From: an uncultured Bacteroidota bacterium
Lineage (GTDB): Bacteria > Bacteroidota > Rhodothermia > Rhodothermales > UBA10348
Direction: 5' to 3'
NCBI GenBank assembly: GCA_937893205.1
Contig: CALBJU010000309.1
Coordinates: 1 to 13,903 of the forward strand
Length of the DNA: 13,903 nt
Positions 1 through 7,533 of this stretch are shown here, one piece after another. Made by a program: the position numbers and the translations under genes. The notes below the pieces were generated by a model, which saw only the letters and a program-made list of their open reading frames with translations, searched no databases and had not been told where the DNA came from. Position 1 is the first letter of the stretch, and every line of letters begins with the position of its first letter.

Positions 1-1953
1 CTTGTCCTGCTCGATGGAATGACGGTCTACCATGTAGATCACTTCTTCGGTTTTTTCAGCGCCTTCAACGCAGACGCCATTAAAGACGTGCAGGTGTTCA
101 AGGGAGGCTTTCCAGCTAAGTACGGCGGAAGAACGTCCAGCGTAGTGGATCTCGCGGGAAAAACGGGCGACGTGAATAACCTGAACGGAGCCATGGGACT
201 CAATCTGCTGTCTGGAAATGGAGTGCTGGAAATTCCGTTGAAAGGCCGGGGATCTGTTCTCATCTCAGCCCGACGATCCTACACCGACATTATTCAGTCG
301 GGACTCTATACGAGTATCTACGAAACCATAACCGGAGACGATATCACCCCGGATACCGACACTCAGGATACGCAGGGTGCTGGTGGCGGCCGGGGCGGCG
401 GTGGCGGTGGAGCACTCGGGGGAGGATTTCGTGGGCCGAATGAAGCGTTCGTGCAACCCGATTTCTACTTCTACGATCTGAACATCAAGGGGACGTTTCG
501 ACCTACCGACTACGATGTGTTCTCACTCAGTTTCTACAACGGCGAGGACAACCTCGACAAATCGAGAGATCAACTCCGAGACATCGCGCTCCAAAACAAC
601 AGCTCCGTCAGCATCCGAAACGACGTGATTGACCTCACGAACTGGGGAAATGTTGGAGTCAGCGGCAAGTGGTCGAGGCAGTGGTCTCCCCGGTTTTATT
701 CCAATTCTCTCGTTGCCTATTCGCGGTATTTCAGCGACTATGACCGCGATACGCTGATTGAACGTGTTGATGCAGAGGCTGACAGCGTGTCCTTTTCCCG
801 AAACTTTGGCTCGGTGGAGAAAAACCGATTGCAGGACTTTTCGATCCGACTCGACAATGAATGGAAGCTGAATGCAGATAATCTTTTTGCGTTTGGCGCT
901 CAGCTCACACGTGCCGATGTCACCTACGAAAACGTGCGTGACGATACGCTGAGCGTTCTTCAGCGAGACCAGGCCTCAACGCAGATCGCCGTATATGCGC
1001 AGAATACATGGGATTACAAAGATCGAATTGAACTGACGGCCGGAATTCGCGGCGTGCACTACGACGCAACGTCTTCGTTTTATATAGAGCCGCGACTTTC
1101 GGCCATGGCGAGGCTGACCGATCGCGTTTCAATCAAGGCCGCTGCGGGCGTCTACAATCAGTTCGTCGCTCGGGTCGTGAATGAAAACGTAACCGAAGGC
1201 GCACGCGACTTCTGGCTCCTCGCCGATGGAGAGACCGTCGGTGTGAATGGTGCGACACACCTCATCGCCGGTGCCAGTTATGAAACGGCGAACTGGTTGT
1301 TCGATACTGAAGTCTTCTACAAAGACATTGCCGATCTCACAGAATTCTCCCTCCGCTACCAGCGCGAGGCAAACTTCGGCCCGGGTGGCCCCAATCTGGT
1401 AGCAGACGAACTGTTCTTCACCGGGGACGGGGCGGCCAAGGGCCTGGAAGTGCTGCTGCAGAAAAAACGGGGTCGACTGACTGGTTGGCTCAGCTACACG
1501 CTTTCGAATGTGGAACACGTCTTTCCGGGATTGAACGAAGGAGAAGGATTTGCTGCGCTGCACGATCAGGAGCACGAGCTGAAACTGGTCAACAGTCTTC
1601 GACTTGGAAAATGGAATATCGCAGCGACCTGGACGTTTGCCACCGGCAAACCCTACACCGCTCCCATCTCCGAATATTCCATTACCCTTCTGGACGGAAG
1701 CGAGCTCTCCTACATTCATGTGGGAGGCAAAAACAGTGAGCGGCTACCAGCCTACCACCGAATGGACACATCCGTCCACTACAAGACCCATGTCGGGGGC
1801 ACGGGACTGGACGTCGGCTTCTCGATTTTCAATCTTTACAACCGATCCAACGTCTGGTACCGGGAATTTGACCTGAGCGAATCGCCGATGGTCACTACCG
1901 ACATCACCTTTCTCGGCATTACGCCAAACTTATCCATCCGACTCGATTTTTAA
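1..1953 (+). CDS. TonB-dependent outer-membrane receptor, 5'-truncated by window edge
   Basis: This is the C-terminal 650 residues of a TonB-dependent receptor, an outer-membrane beta-barrel that imports ligands using energy from TonB. The reading frame is open from base 1; the first ATG, at 19, is internal because the codons before it (LVLLDG) belong to the conserved plug motif LVLLDGxxVY. The plug continues through HFFGFFSAFN, AIKDVQVFKGGFPAKYGGR and SSVVDL. The rest is alternating aromatic/polar barrel strands and ends in a terminal Phe (ITPNLSIRLDF), as expected for BAM-inserted barrels. The signal peptide and the N-terminal carboxypeptidase-regulatory-like domain usual in this group would lie upstream of the window. 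A glycine-rich insert (376-435) sits early in the barrel. The DUF4249 lipoprotein gene follows 2 bp later, so the two are almost certainly co-transcribed. The ligand cannot be deduced. Confidence 0.95.
   Translation, partial: LVLLDGMTVYHVDHFFGFFSAFNADAIKDVQVFKGGFPAKYGGRTSSVVDLAGKTGDVNNLNGAMGLNLLSGNGVLEIPLKGRGSVLISARRSYTDIIQSGLYTSIYETITGDDITPDTDTQDTQGAGGGRGGGGGGALGGGFRGPNEAFVQPDFYFYDLNIKGTFRPTDYDVFSLSFYNGEDNLDKSRDQLRDIALQNNSSVSIRNDVIDLTNWGNVGVSGKWSRQWSPRFYSNSLVAYSRYFSDYDRDTLIERVDAEADSVSFSRNFGSVEKNRLQDFSIRLDNEWKLNADNLFAFGAQLTRADVTYENVRDDTLSVLQRDQASTQIAVYAQNTWDYKDRIELTAGIRGVHYDATSSFYIEPRLSAMARLTDRVSIKAAAGVYNQFVARVVNENVTEGARDFWLLADGETVGVNGATHLIAGASYETANWLFDTEVFYKDIADLTEFSLRYQREANFGPGGPNLVADELFFTGDGAAKGLEVLLQKKRGRLTGWLSYTLSNVEHVFPGLNEGEGFAALHDQEHELKLVNSLRLGKWNIAATWTFATGKPYTAPISEYSITLLDGSELSYIHVGGKNSERLPAYHRMDTSVHYKTHVGGTGLDVGFSIFNLYNRSNVWYREFDLSESPMVTTDITFLGITPNLSIRLDF
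376..435 (+). repeat. Glycine-rich low-complexity insert in the TonB receptor
   Basis: Twenty codons, 14 of them glycine, with scattered Ala, Arg, Leu and Phe, encoded by GGN-rich sequence. It lies between an acidic stretch (DITPDTDTQDTQ) and the next barrel strand (FVQPDFYFYDL), so it is probably a long flexible loop, most likely extracellular. Simple-sequence DNA like this may vary in length between strains; each unit is a whole codon, so frame would be kept. Confidence 0.7.
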
Positions 1954-1955
1954 CC

Positions 1956-2783
1956 ATGAAATCAATCAGACTGCTCCTACTCTCTGCCTTCCTCCTTATT
2001 TCCGGATGCGATTCCAGTTCAGACCTCGGATTCGATGACACCTATGTCGTGGAGGCATTTCTCTTCGAAAATGAGCCCGTATCCAACGTTCGGGTGACAC
2101 TCGCGGGCTCCACCACGACAGACGATCCAACAGAAACTGCGGTTAACAACGCTATGGTGGTGCTCAGCCGTGGATCGGATTCCTGGACTCTGGAATCCAG
2201 CAACACCGAGGGGTTCTATCATTACGCGGGATCCGACCTTGTCGTGAATCAGGGGGATACGTTTTCGTTGGAAGTCGTCGCCGGTGGGCAAACGCTGACC
2301 GCAGATACGACCGTCCCCTTGTCTCCCCAGGGAGTCAGCGTGTCAACAGACACTATCACCCTGCCCGACTTCCGCGCCGATCCATTCAGATTACGCGAGG
2401 TGCTGCAGGGAACGAATGCCAATATTATCGTGACCTGGGATAACTCGAATCAAGACTACTTTTTTATCGCGGTCCGCGTACCCGAACTCTCAGATCCTGA
2501 CTATATCCTTCCCGATTTCATTCGCGATCGATTTGCAGGATTTGAACGGATTACTGAGCCCACGGTGGAAAACTTCTACGAGGTCCCGTTCAGAGATTTT
2601 GAGGTATTTGGAATCCACTACGTCTCGGTCTATCGCGTCAATGATGAGTACGCGGCGCTTTACGAGAGCAGGGAGCAGGATTCGCGCGACTTGAATGAAC
2701 CTCCGTCCAATATCCGCGGCGGTGTTGGAGTATTCTCGGGTTTCAGTACCGTCCTGACCTCGTTCACGATCATCAAAGAATAA
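1956..2783 (+). CDS. DUF4249-type outer-membrane lipoprotein, receptor partner
   Basis: A 275-residue lipoprotein. The N-terminus has a short positive region (MKSIR), a hydrophobic core and a lipobox ending in ISGC, so Cys18 should be lipidated after signal peptidase II cleavage; Asp and Ser residues follow it. The body matches my memory of DUF4249: an early YVVEAFLFENEPVSNVRV strand, a central NAMVVLSRGSDSWTLE segment, then TEGFYHYAGSDLVVNQGDTFSL, TADTTVPL and a WDNSNQDYFFI segment. DUF4249 proteins are typically encoded right after TonB-dependent receptors in Bacteroidota and are thought to act with them at the cell surface, like SusD with SusC, although their biochemical role is not established. 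The ATG is 2 bp after the receptor stop codon, which supports translational coupling. The family assignment is by pattern recognition. Confidence 0.85.
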   Translation: MKSIRLLLLSAFLLISGCDSSSDLGFDDTYVVEAFLFENEPVSNVRVTLAGSTTTDDPTETAVNNAMVVLSRGSDSWTLESSNTEGFYHYAGSDLVVNQGDTFSLEVVAGGQTLTADTTVPLSPQGVSVSTDTITLPDFRADPFRLREVLQGTNANIIVTWDNSNQDYFFIAVRVPELSDPDYILPDFIRDRFAGFERITEPTVENFYEVPFRDFEVFGIHYVSVYRVNDEYAALYESREQDSRDLNEPPSNIRGGVGVFSGFSTVLTSFTIIKE

Positions 2784-2785
2784 GC

Positions 2786-2800
2786 GGGGCGCCTCGCCCT
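2786..2800 (+). terminator. Weak hairpin just after the receptor/lipoprotein operon
   Basis: Three bases after the DUF4249 stop codon, GGGGCG and CGCCCT pair around a 3-nt loop (5 Watson-Crick pairs plus one G-U). No T-run follows, so a Rho-independent terminator is only a possibility; the position at the operon end is the main argument. The rest of the 191-bp gap to the decarboxylase holds one short overlapping upstream reading frame and an inverted repeat, described separately. Confidence 0.25.
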
Positions 2801-2938
2801 CTGATACTGGGGATTAAGCTTCACCCCCTTCTGGGCACGAGCTGTACCCGAACGGCGCTCGATCTCGACCTGGGCCCCCTGGCAAGCGGCAGAGATTCAT
2901 CATGAAGTCGCGGTATTACGGCAGGGTCTTATTTAAAC

Positions 2939-2967
2939 TGGAGAGCGATTATTCAGAAATCTCTCCA
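2939..2967 (+). promoter_or_regulatory. Inverted repeat in the decarboxylase 5' leader
   Basis: TGGAGA (2939-2944) pairs with TCTCCA (2962-2967), and inside it GATT (2947-2950) pairs with AATC (2958-2961), leaving a GC bulge on one side and a 7-nt loop. The structure ends 7 nt before the ATG at 2975, where the ribosome would bind. It could be an operator or a translational control hairpin, or chance. No clear Shine-Dalgarno sequence is visible near this start. Confidence 0.3.
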
Positions 2968-2974
2968 ATCGACC

Positions 2975-4414
2975 ATGACCAACCGGCTAGACGATCTCGA
3001 GTTGAAGGCGCGCTCGCTTGAGCCCGACGCTGATTCACGTGCAGAGCTCACCCGGCAAGCATTTGACTATGCCCAGACCTATCTCGATTCGATAGCGAGC
3101 GCGCCGGCGTACAGCGACAAATTTGTCTCGGAAGACAGCCTCATCCGTGCGGATTTTTCGGAAGAAGGGATCGGATTTGAGCGCGTTCTCGGGATGCTCG
3201 AAAAGGACGTCGACACCGTCGGGATTAATACCACATCCGGGCGATTCGTAGGCTACATCCCTGGCGGAGGCCTGTTTCACTCTGCGATCGGCGATTTTCT
3301 CGCGGCGGTGAGTAACCGATTCGCCGGTGTTGCTTTCGCCAGCCCTGGAGCCAACCGCATCGAAGATCAGTGCATGCGATGGCTCGCAGATCTTGTTGGG
3401 TATCCGGCCTCATTCGGTGGGTACCTGTCTGCCGGTGGCAGCCTGGCCAACTTCACCGCCATTGTGGCCGCGAGGGACGCGCACGACGTCGAAGGCGAGC
3501 ATATTTCGAGGTCTGTCGTCTACCTCACCGAGCACGCCCACCATTGTATAGACAAGGCGCTACACCTGTCCGGACTCGGAAGGTGTCCGGTCCGCCGAAT
3601 TGCTGTTGACGAGCGGTATCGCATGGATGTCGATGCCCTCGAGAGCCAGCTCAGGGCAGATGTTGAAAAGGGACTGACTCCGTTTCTGATAGTCGCCACA
3701 GCTGGCACGACCAACACAGGATCGGTCGATCCTCTGAGACCGATCGGGAAGCTCGCGACGCGCTTTTCGGCCTGGTATCACATCGATGCTGCCTATGGGG
3801 GTCTGTTCGCCCTGTGTGAGGAAACCAACGAGCTTTTCGAAGGCATGGACTTATCCGATTCAATAGTCCTGGATCCACACAAGACGTTGTTTTTGCCCTA
3901 CGGAACGGGCGCCCTGCTCGTCAGAGACAAGGAGCACCTACTGACATCGCACGCTGCCGGTGCGGATTATATGCAGGATGCCATTCACATTCGGGCCACG
4001 TCCGCTGCAACAGTGTCACCGGAGTTAACCAAGCACTTTCGCGGACTTCGGATGTGGCTGCCCCTTCAGGTACTTGGTATTGCCCCTTTTCGGGCCGGTT
4101 TGGCCGAAAAACTGCATCTTGCCAGATACTTTTATGATCGCATCTCCGAACTCCCGAACTGGGAGGTGGGACCCGTTCCGGACCTCTCGGTAGTGATTTA
4201 CCGGTATGTGCCGACCGGGAGCGACGCTGATTCATTCAACGAAAAACTGGTAGAGGCCGTACATAAGGACGGAAGAATCTTTGTCAGCTCGACGAAGATA
4301 AATGGAGTATATATGCTCCGGATGGCGGCCGTCTGTTTTCGCACCCACAAGAAGGACATCGACGATATCATCGATGTATTGACCGAACTGGCGTCGCTCA
4401 TCTTAGTGAAATGA
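2975..4414 (+). CDS. Group II PLP-dependent amino-acid decarboxylase
   Basis: A 479-residue cytoplasmic fold-type I PLP enzyme of the aromatic-L-amino-acid/glutamate decarboxylase family, which removes the alpha-carboxyl group from an amino acid to give an amine. Visible landmarks: SPGANRIEDQCMRWL near residue 128, GGYLSAGGSLANFTA (substrate/cofactor region), TEHAHHCIDKA with His189 as the likely PLP-ring-stacking histidine, ATAGTTNTGSVDPL, HIDAAYGG with Asp271 binding the pyridine nitrogen, and DPHKTLFLPYGTGALL with Lys303 as the Schiff-base lysine. All key residues are present and the length is normal. The C-terminal small domain (LRMAAVCFRTHKKDIDDII) is complete. Substrate specificity (tyrosine, tryptophan, DOPA, glutamate or other) cannot be read from the sequence. 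No amino-acid/amine antiporter lies next to it, so an acid-resistance role is not supported by context. Confidence 0.93.
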   Translation: MTNRLDDLELKARSLEPDADSRAELTRQAFDYAQTYLDSIASAPAYSDKFVSEDSLIRADFSEEGIGFERVLGMLEKDVDTVGINTTSGRFVGYIPGGGLFHSAIGDFLAAVSNRFAGVAFASPGANRIEDQCMRWLADLVGYPASFGGYLSAGGSLANFTAIVAARDAHDVEGEHISRSVVYLTEHAHHCIDKALHLSGLGRCPVRRIAVDERYRMDVDALESQLRADVEKGLTPFLIVATAGTTNTGSVDPLRPIGKLATRFSAWYHIDAAYGGLFALCEETNELFEGMDLSDSIVLDPHKTLFLPYGTGALLVRDKEHLLTSHAAGADYMQDAIHIRATSAATVSPELTKHFRGLRMWLPLQVLGIAPFRAGLAEKLHLARYFYDRISELPNWEVGPVPDLSVVIYRYVPTGSDADSFNEKLVEAVHKDGRIFVSSTKINGVYMLRMAAVCFRTHKKDIDDIIDVLTELASLILVK

Positions 4415-4485
4415 AACAACATGAAGCGACTTGACGGGGCTCCGCGGCATTACGAACATCTTCCAACTTATTCACGGATTGAGAA

Positions 4486-4743
4486 ATGCAGCTGCATGAC
4501 ATTGTAGGAACGATCGGCGTCGCGCTCATCATCGTCACGTACGCGGGTGTTCAGCTTCGGAAAATGGATGTCACTAGTCTGACTTATTCGGCGCTCAACC
4601 TGCTTGGTGCCCTCATGATCCTTGTCTCCCTCGCGTACAATTTCAATCTTGCTTCAGTCGTCATAGAAGTCTTCTGGATCATCATCAGTTTGTGGGGTAT
4701 CGTGGTCTGGATAAAAACCCGGAAGGACACTCCGGAAAACTGA
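4486..4743 (+). CDS. Small membrane protein, CBU_0592-like
   Basis: An 85-residue protein with three predicted transmembrane helices: about residues 4-23 (DIVGTIGVALIIVTYAGVQL), 31-50 (around LTYSALNLLGALMILVSLAY) and 55-78 (VVIEVFWIIISLWGIVVWI), with a short charged tail. The pattern of a glycine-rich first helix, a Y-x-x-LN-LLGA motif in the second and a W-containing third helix matches the CBU_0592-like membrane domain (formerly uncharacterised, found alone or in transporters). The molecular function is unknown. It is encoded 71 bp after the decarboxylase and close upstream of the thioesterase, possibly in one transcript. The ATG at 4486 has only a weak purine-rich stretch (GAGAA) directly before it. 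Confidence 0.85.
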   Translation: MQLHDIVGTIGVALIIVTYAGVQLRKMDVTSLTYSALNLLGALMILVSLAYNFNLASVVIEVFWIIISLWGIVVWIKTRKDTPEN

Positions 4744-4776
4744 AGATGGGGCGATAATTGAAGATGGGGCCTCCAA
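4741..4776 (+). repeat. Imperfect 18-bp tandem duplication at a gene boundary
   Basis: The 12-mer TGAAGATGGGGC occurs at 4741-4752 and again at 4759-4770, exactly 18 bp apart; the last six bases of each unit differ. The first copy contains the stop codon of the small membrane protein gene (TGA 4741-4743) and an abortive ATG GGG CGA TAA. The second contains one of the candidate start codons (ATG 4764) of the thioesterase. The pattern suggests a short tandem duplication that has since diverged. Confidence 0.75.
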
Positions 4777-4778
4777 GC

Positions 4779-5189
4779 ATGCGTTTCACCTGGACCTTCA
4801 CCGTGGGCTCTGAGCCGATAGACGTGCACGGCCACGTGAACAATGTCGCATACGTTCGATGGATGCAGGATGTGGCCATTCGCCACACACAAAGTGTTGG
4901 AGGCGACGTTCGTGCGGCAGCTGCGGGCATTATCTGGGTTACTCGCTCACACAAAATTGAATATCTGAGGCCCGCTTTCGAGGGAAACGAAATTCAGATC
5001 CAGACCTGGATCGAAACCGTAGAGCGAGTGACGTCCCTCCGAAAATATGAGTTCCGAAACACGGAGGGTGAAGTACTTCTGGCAAAAGGTGAGACCAACT
5101 GGGTCTGCCTGGATCGGGAAACGGGACGCCCCAAGGCCATTCCCGATCGCGTCATTCAGGCTTACACCGAGCCAGGCGATGCGTCTTAA
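4779..5189 (+). CDS. Acyl-CoA thioesterase, hotdog fold (4HBT/YbgC-FadM type)
   Basis: A single-domain hotdog-fold thioesterase of about 136 residues that would hydrolyse acyl-CoA or a related thioester in the cytoplasm. The diagnostic segment is DVHGHVNNVAYVRWMQDVAIRH, which fits the D-x-x-GHVNN-x-x-Y motif, with the Asp as catalytic candidate and the motif starting the long central helix. A strand pair (HKIEYLRPAFEGNEIQIQTWI; SLRKYEFRN; ETNWVCLD) completes the fold. Start choice is uncertain: ATG 4779 gives MRFTWTF, which already fits the family N-terminus; ATG 4764 adds MGPPS, and TTG 4758 adds two more residues. None has a convincing ribosome binding site, and the duplication at 4741-4776 blurs the region. 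The physiological substrate is unknown. Confidence 0.9.
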   Translation: MRFTWTFTVGSEPIDVHGHVNNVAYVRWMQDVAIRHTQSVGGDVRAAAAGIIWVTRSHKIEYLRPAFEGNEIQIQTWIETVERVTSLRKYEFRNTEGEVLLAKGETNWVCLDRETGRPKAIPDRVIQAYTEPGDAS

Positions 5190-5190
5190 A

Positions 5191-5216
5191 TGAGGTCGCC
5201 CGGCCAGCCTACCTCA
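5191..5216. terminator. Weak symmetrical hairpin between convergent genes
   Basis: TGAGGT (5191-5196) and ACCTCA (5211-5216) can pair around a 14-nt GC-rich loop. It lies exactly between the convergent thioesterase and haloperoxidase-like genes, covering the stop codon of the latter (5209-5211). It could act as a bidirectional terminator, but no T-run follows on either strand. Confidence 0.2.
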
Positions 5217-7401
5217 CTACCACCAGAGATCGACTGGAAACAGTGCCATCCTGGACGAAGCGTAAGAAGTAGACTCCAGCGGAGAATCCTTCTGTCGAGA
5301 TCGAATTAAAGCCTTCACGCAGCTCCACCTGCTTGACCTCTCGTCCCTGCACATCCAGAACTCTCAGCACGCCCGGTTTATGGGTTTCGATGGAAACGAA
5401 GCGGCCTGCCCGTATCGGATTCGGATACATCATCGTGAAGCCTTCTCGCGTCGGCAAGCTTTCGTCCTCGAGTGCAGTAGCTTGCCCCGAGAAGAATCGC
5501 TCGGCGAAAGTGAATGCTGCAGGGCCAATCTGTTCGCCAATAAAACGGCCGAACAGATCATCTGCCGGTGGATGAATTCCTCCCCAGATTCGTGAAAGAC
5601 TGCACTGATCGGAGGCATCCCTGTAGGTTGCCCACTGCAGTACCACGTCCTCGCTCGGACCATCCTCAAAAACGAGAAATTCGTTCTTTGGTGCCAGAAA
5701 CTCGCCCATTCCGGCAGGGAAATACTCGTCTCCCGTCAACAACGTTAAAATCTCGGCCGCGGCGCGTGAAAAGGTCGAGTGACCCGAGATGTAGCCTGCA
5801 AAGGGCGGCGTCACGAACGAGGGTCGTTGGTAGGGCCACCAGTTGTCAGCCAGTATCCAGTCTACTCCCCCGGTTTCTGTAGCGGGATCGAATACATAGG
5901 ACGGTCCGCGCCACGCCAGCAGTTTGATCTTGTCGACGTTTTCATTGTTGGTCCCGGCCAGAGCGTCTCCTCCCTCCACCATCTCTATGTATCCAGGCAT
6001 CAGTGGAAGGCCAGCCATGTGGTATCTGGGGAGATTCGGATCCGAACTCTGTCCGAACTCTGCCATCCCTCGAATGGCAGAAACAGGTCGAATGTAGTCG
6101 TACCATCCCTTGATACCCCAGGCCGCGATGGCCACATCGTGCATGCCTCCACCCAGTATCAGGTAGGATTTTACATCCCATTCCAGGTCTCTCAGGATGG
6201 GCCCCTCACCGCGGAATCGTTTCTCAAGCGCGGGGTGATCACTCACATAGTTGAGCAATGTGAACCAGTGACCCGGAGGTGTTTCCGAATCGGGCCCGTC
6301 GGCCCAGAATTCGGCCAGCACGCGTCCATAATCACCGCGGGGAATGATCTGTGCGTCGTACGGTGAGCCGGTAAACGGATTCAGCCGTCGCCCCAGGCCT
6401 GGGTCTCCCCCTCCGATCGTGTCATAAAACGTGTCAAAAGACTCCAGATCCCTTGGCATGGTGTCGATATCGACATTTCCGATGGCCGCAGGGGATATAT
6501 CAATCATCACACCGTCGGTCGGATCCAGGTGCGAGGACCACACAGATACCAGCGCAAAATTCCATCTGTAGTTGTCTGATAGCCCACCTCCATCCTGGAT
6601 GTCCAAATAAGGTGGTGGCCCTGGATCGAAATACACCCCGTACTCTTCCCCATCGCGCTCGTAAATGTTGAGGTCATCCCGACTGAGCGAAAACGGCTCG
6701 ACCGAGCCCCACTCGGGTCCAAGGAATTCCGGCGTTCCGAGCGGAATTTCCTGTCCGGCCTGATCGATAAACACGTCCAGCGAGATGGGCTGCCAGCGGT
6801 TCATATCGCTGATATTCGGATTGCCGTCCAGAGCCGGAGCAATCGGCGGATTGACCGGGCGATAGAATCTGTTCGTGTACAACTCGGCCTCGTTCGCACC
6901 ATCCTGGAGGCCATAATTGATGATACACTCGGCGATGTAATTGCCCAGAAATGCAGGATCACCACCCGCATAATCAGTTGATGCCAGCGATACATCATAG
7001 CCCAAGTCGTTCATTAGAACGTTATATCTGGCCAAGGCATTTTGCGCGCCAGGAGATAGAGTAAACCGATGGGTCAGGAGCCTGTACGCAGCGTAGCTGA
7101 TGGCCTTATCTCTGGCGGACTCAATATTAGCAGGCGCAGGTATGCCGCTATAACCGCATTCAAAACCGTTAATGGAATTGCCCAGCATGTAGGGTTCGGA
7201 CGACGTGTCATAGGCTGCCCAGGAATCCCACATGGCTACCGAAGTGTGAAACAGGTTTCTCGCGTGGACGGTTGGGCGGGCGAAATCCTCTCGAATGGAC
7301 TGCAAAAGAGCCTCATTCCAGAGTCGCGCAACTGATTGCTGTGCAACGGCGACGGTCGAAACAGACAACCCAACGAGCAGGTATAGAAGAACCTTTTTCA
7401 T
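5209..7401 (-). CDS. Secreted PAP2/vanadium-haloperoxidase-type enzyme with T9SS sorting domain
   Basis: A 730-residue exported protein. Residues 1-20 form a signal peptide (MKKVLLYLLVG..., likely cleaved after AVA20). The helical PAP2/vanadium-haloperoxidase core carries the full oxyanion-binding signature: K431-x6-R438P439 (KGWYDYIRP), an ISGH segment with His541, and S603R604-x5-H610-x3-D614 (SRIWGGIHPPAD). In vanadium haloperoxidases the second His coordinates vanadate and the first acts in acid-base catalysis; in PAP2 phosphatases the same residues handle phosphate. The spacing between motifs is larger than in lipid phosphatases, which favours the haloperoxidase-like branch. From about 646 onwards, after a DESLPT linker, is a type A T9SS C-terminal domain (MMYPNPIRAGRFVSIE, VLDVQGREVKQVEL, AGVYFLRFVQDG, final VVVR), so it is probably secreted or surface-anchored. 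Actual halide or phosphatase activity is not proven. Confidence 0.9.
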   Translation of the reverse strand: MKKVLLYLLVGLSVSTVAVAQQSVARLWNEALLQSIREDFARPTVHARNLFHTSVAMWDSWAAYDTSSEPYMLGNSINGFECGYSGIPAPANIESARDKAISYAAYRLLTHRFTLSPGAQNALARYNVLMNDLGYDVSLASTDYAGGDPAFLGNYIAECIINYGLQDGANEAELYTNRFYRPVNPPIAPALDGNPNISDMNRWQPISLDVFIDQAGQEIPLGTPEFLGPEWGSVEPFSLSRDDLNIYERDGEEYGVYFDPGPPPYLDIQDGGGLSDNYRWNFALVSVWSSHLDPTDGVMIDISPAAIGNVDIDTMPRDLESFDTFYDTIGGGDPGLGRRLNPFTGSPYDAQIIPRGDYGRVLAEFWADGPDSETPPGHWFTLLNYVSDHPALEKRFRGEGPILRDLEWDVKSYLILGGGMHDVAIAAWGIKGWYDYIRPVSAIRGMAEFGQSSDPNLPRYHMAGLPLMPGYIEMVEGGDALAGTNNENVDKIKLLAWRGPSYVFDPATETGGVDWILADNWWPYQRPSFVTPPFAGYISGHSTFSRAAAEILTLLTGDEYFPAGMGEFLAPKNEFLVFEDGPSEDVVLQWATYRDASDQCSLSRIWGGIHPPADDLFGRFIGEQIGPAAFTFAERFFSGQATALEDESLPTREGFTMMYPNPIRAGRFVSIETHKPGVLRVLDVQGREVKQVELREGFNSISTEGFSAGVYFLRFVQDGTVSSRSLVVVR

Positions 7402-7448
7402 ATGCGCCTTGAGGTGAACAAAATAACACCGTTAATATACCGGCATCG

Positions 7449-7456
7449 TAACTTTG
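7449..7456 (+). promoter_or_regulatory. Possible Bacteroidota-type -7 promoter element
   Basis: TAACTTTG exactly matches the Bacteroidota -7 consensus TAnnTTTG, inside the 132-bp gap between the divergent haloperoxidase-like and DUF1801/YdeI genes, 77 nt before the latter's ATG. A TTTG -33 element at the usual distance is not seen, so this is tentative. On the opposite strand TTATTTTG (a one-mismatch version, at about 7418-7425) could serve the haloperoxidase-like gene. Confidence 0.3.
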
Positions 7457-7533
7457 TTTTCGAGGTAAATACTCGTCAATAGTGCCTTTTTGCACATAAT
7501 CTGGCTCTTCATTGATCAGGATGATTAACAGCT

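Noticed and set aside
1129..1719. Open frame of 196 codons on the minus strand, opposite the TonB receptor
   Set aside because: It is fully contained in the barrel-coding region and has no domain or start signal; judged an antisense shadow.
5779..6366. Open frame of 195 codons on the plus strand, opposite the haloperoxidase-like gene
   Set aside because: It lies wholly inside a gene whose frame carries a signal peptide, complete active-site motifs and a T9SS tail; the product shows no family features.
7484..7500. CATAAT as a sigma70-like -10 box before the YdeI-like gene
   Set aside because: No -35-like hexamer lies 16-18 nt upstream, and the suspected host group uses a different promoter consensus.
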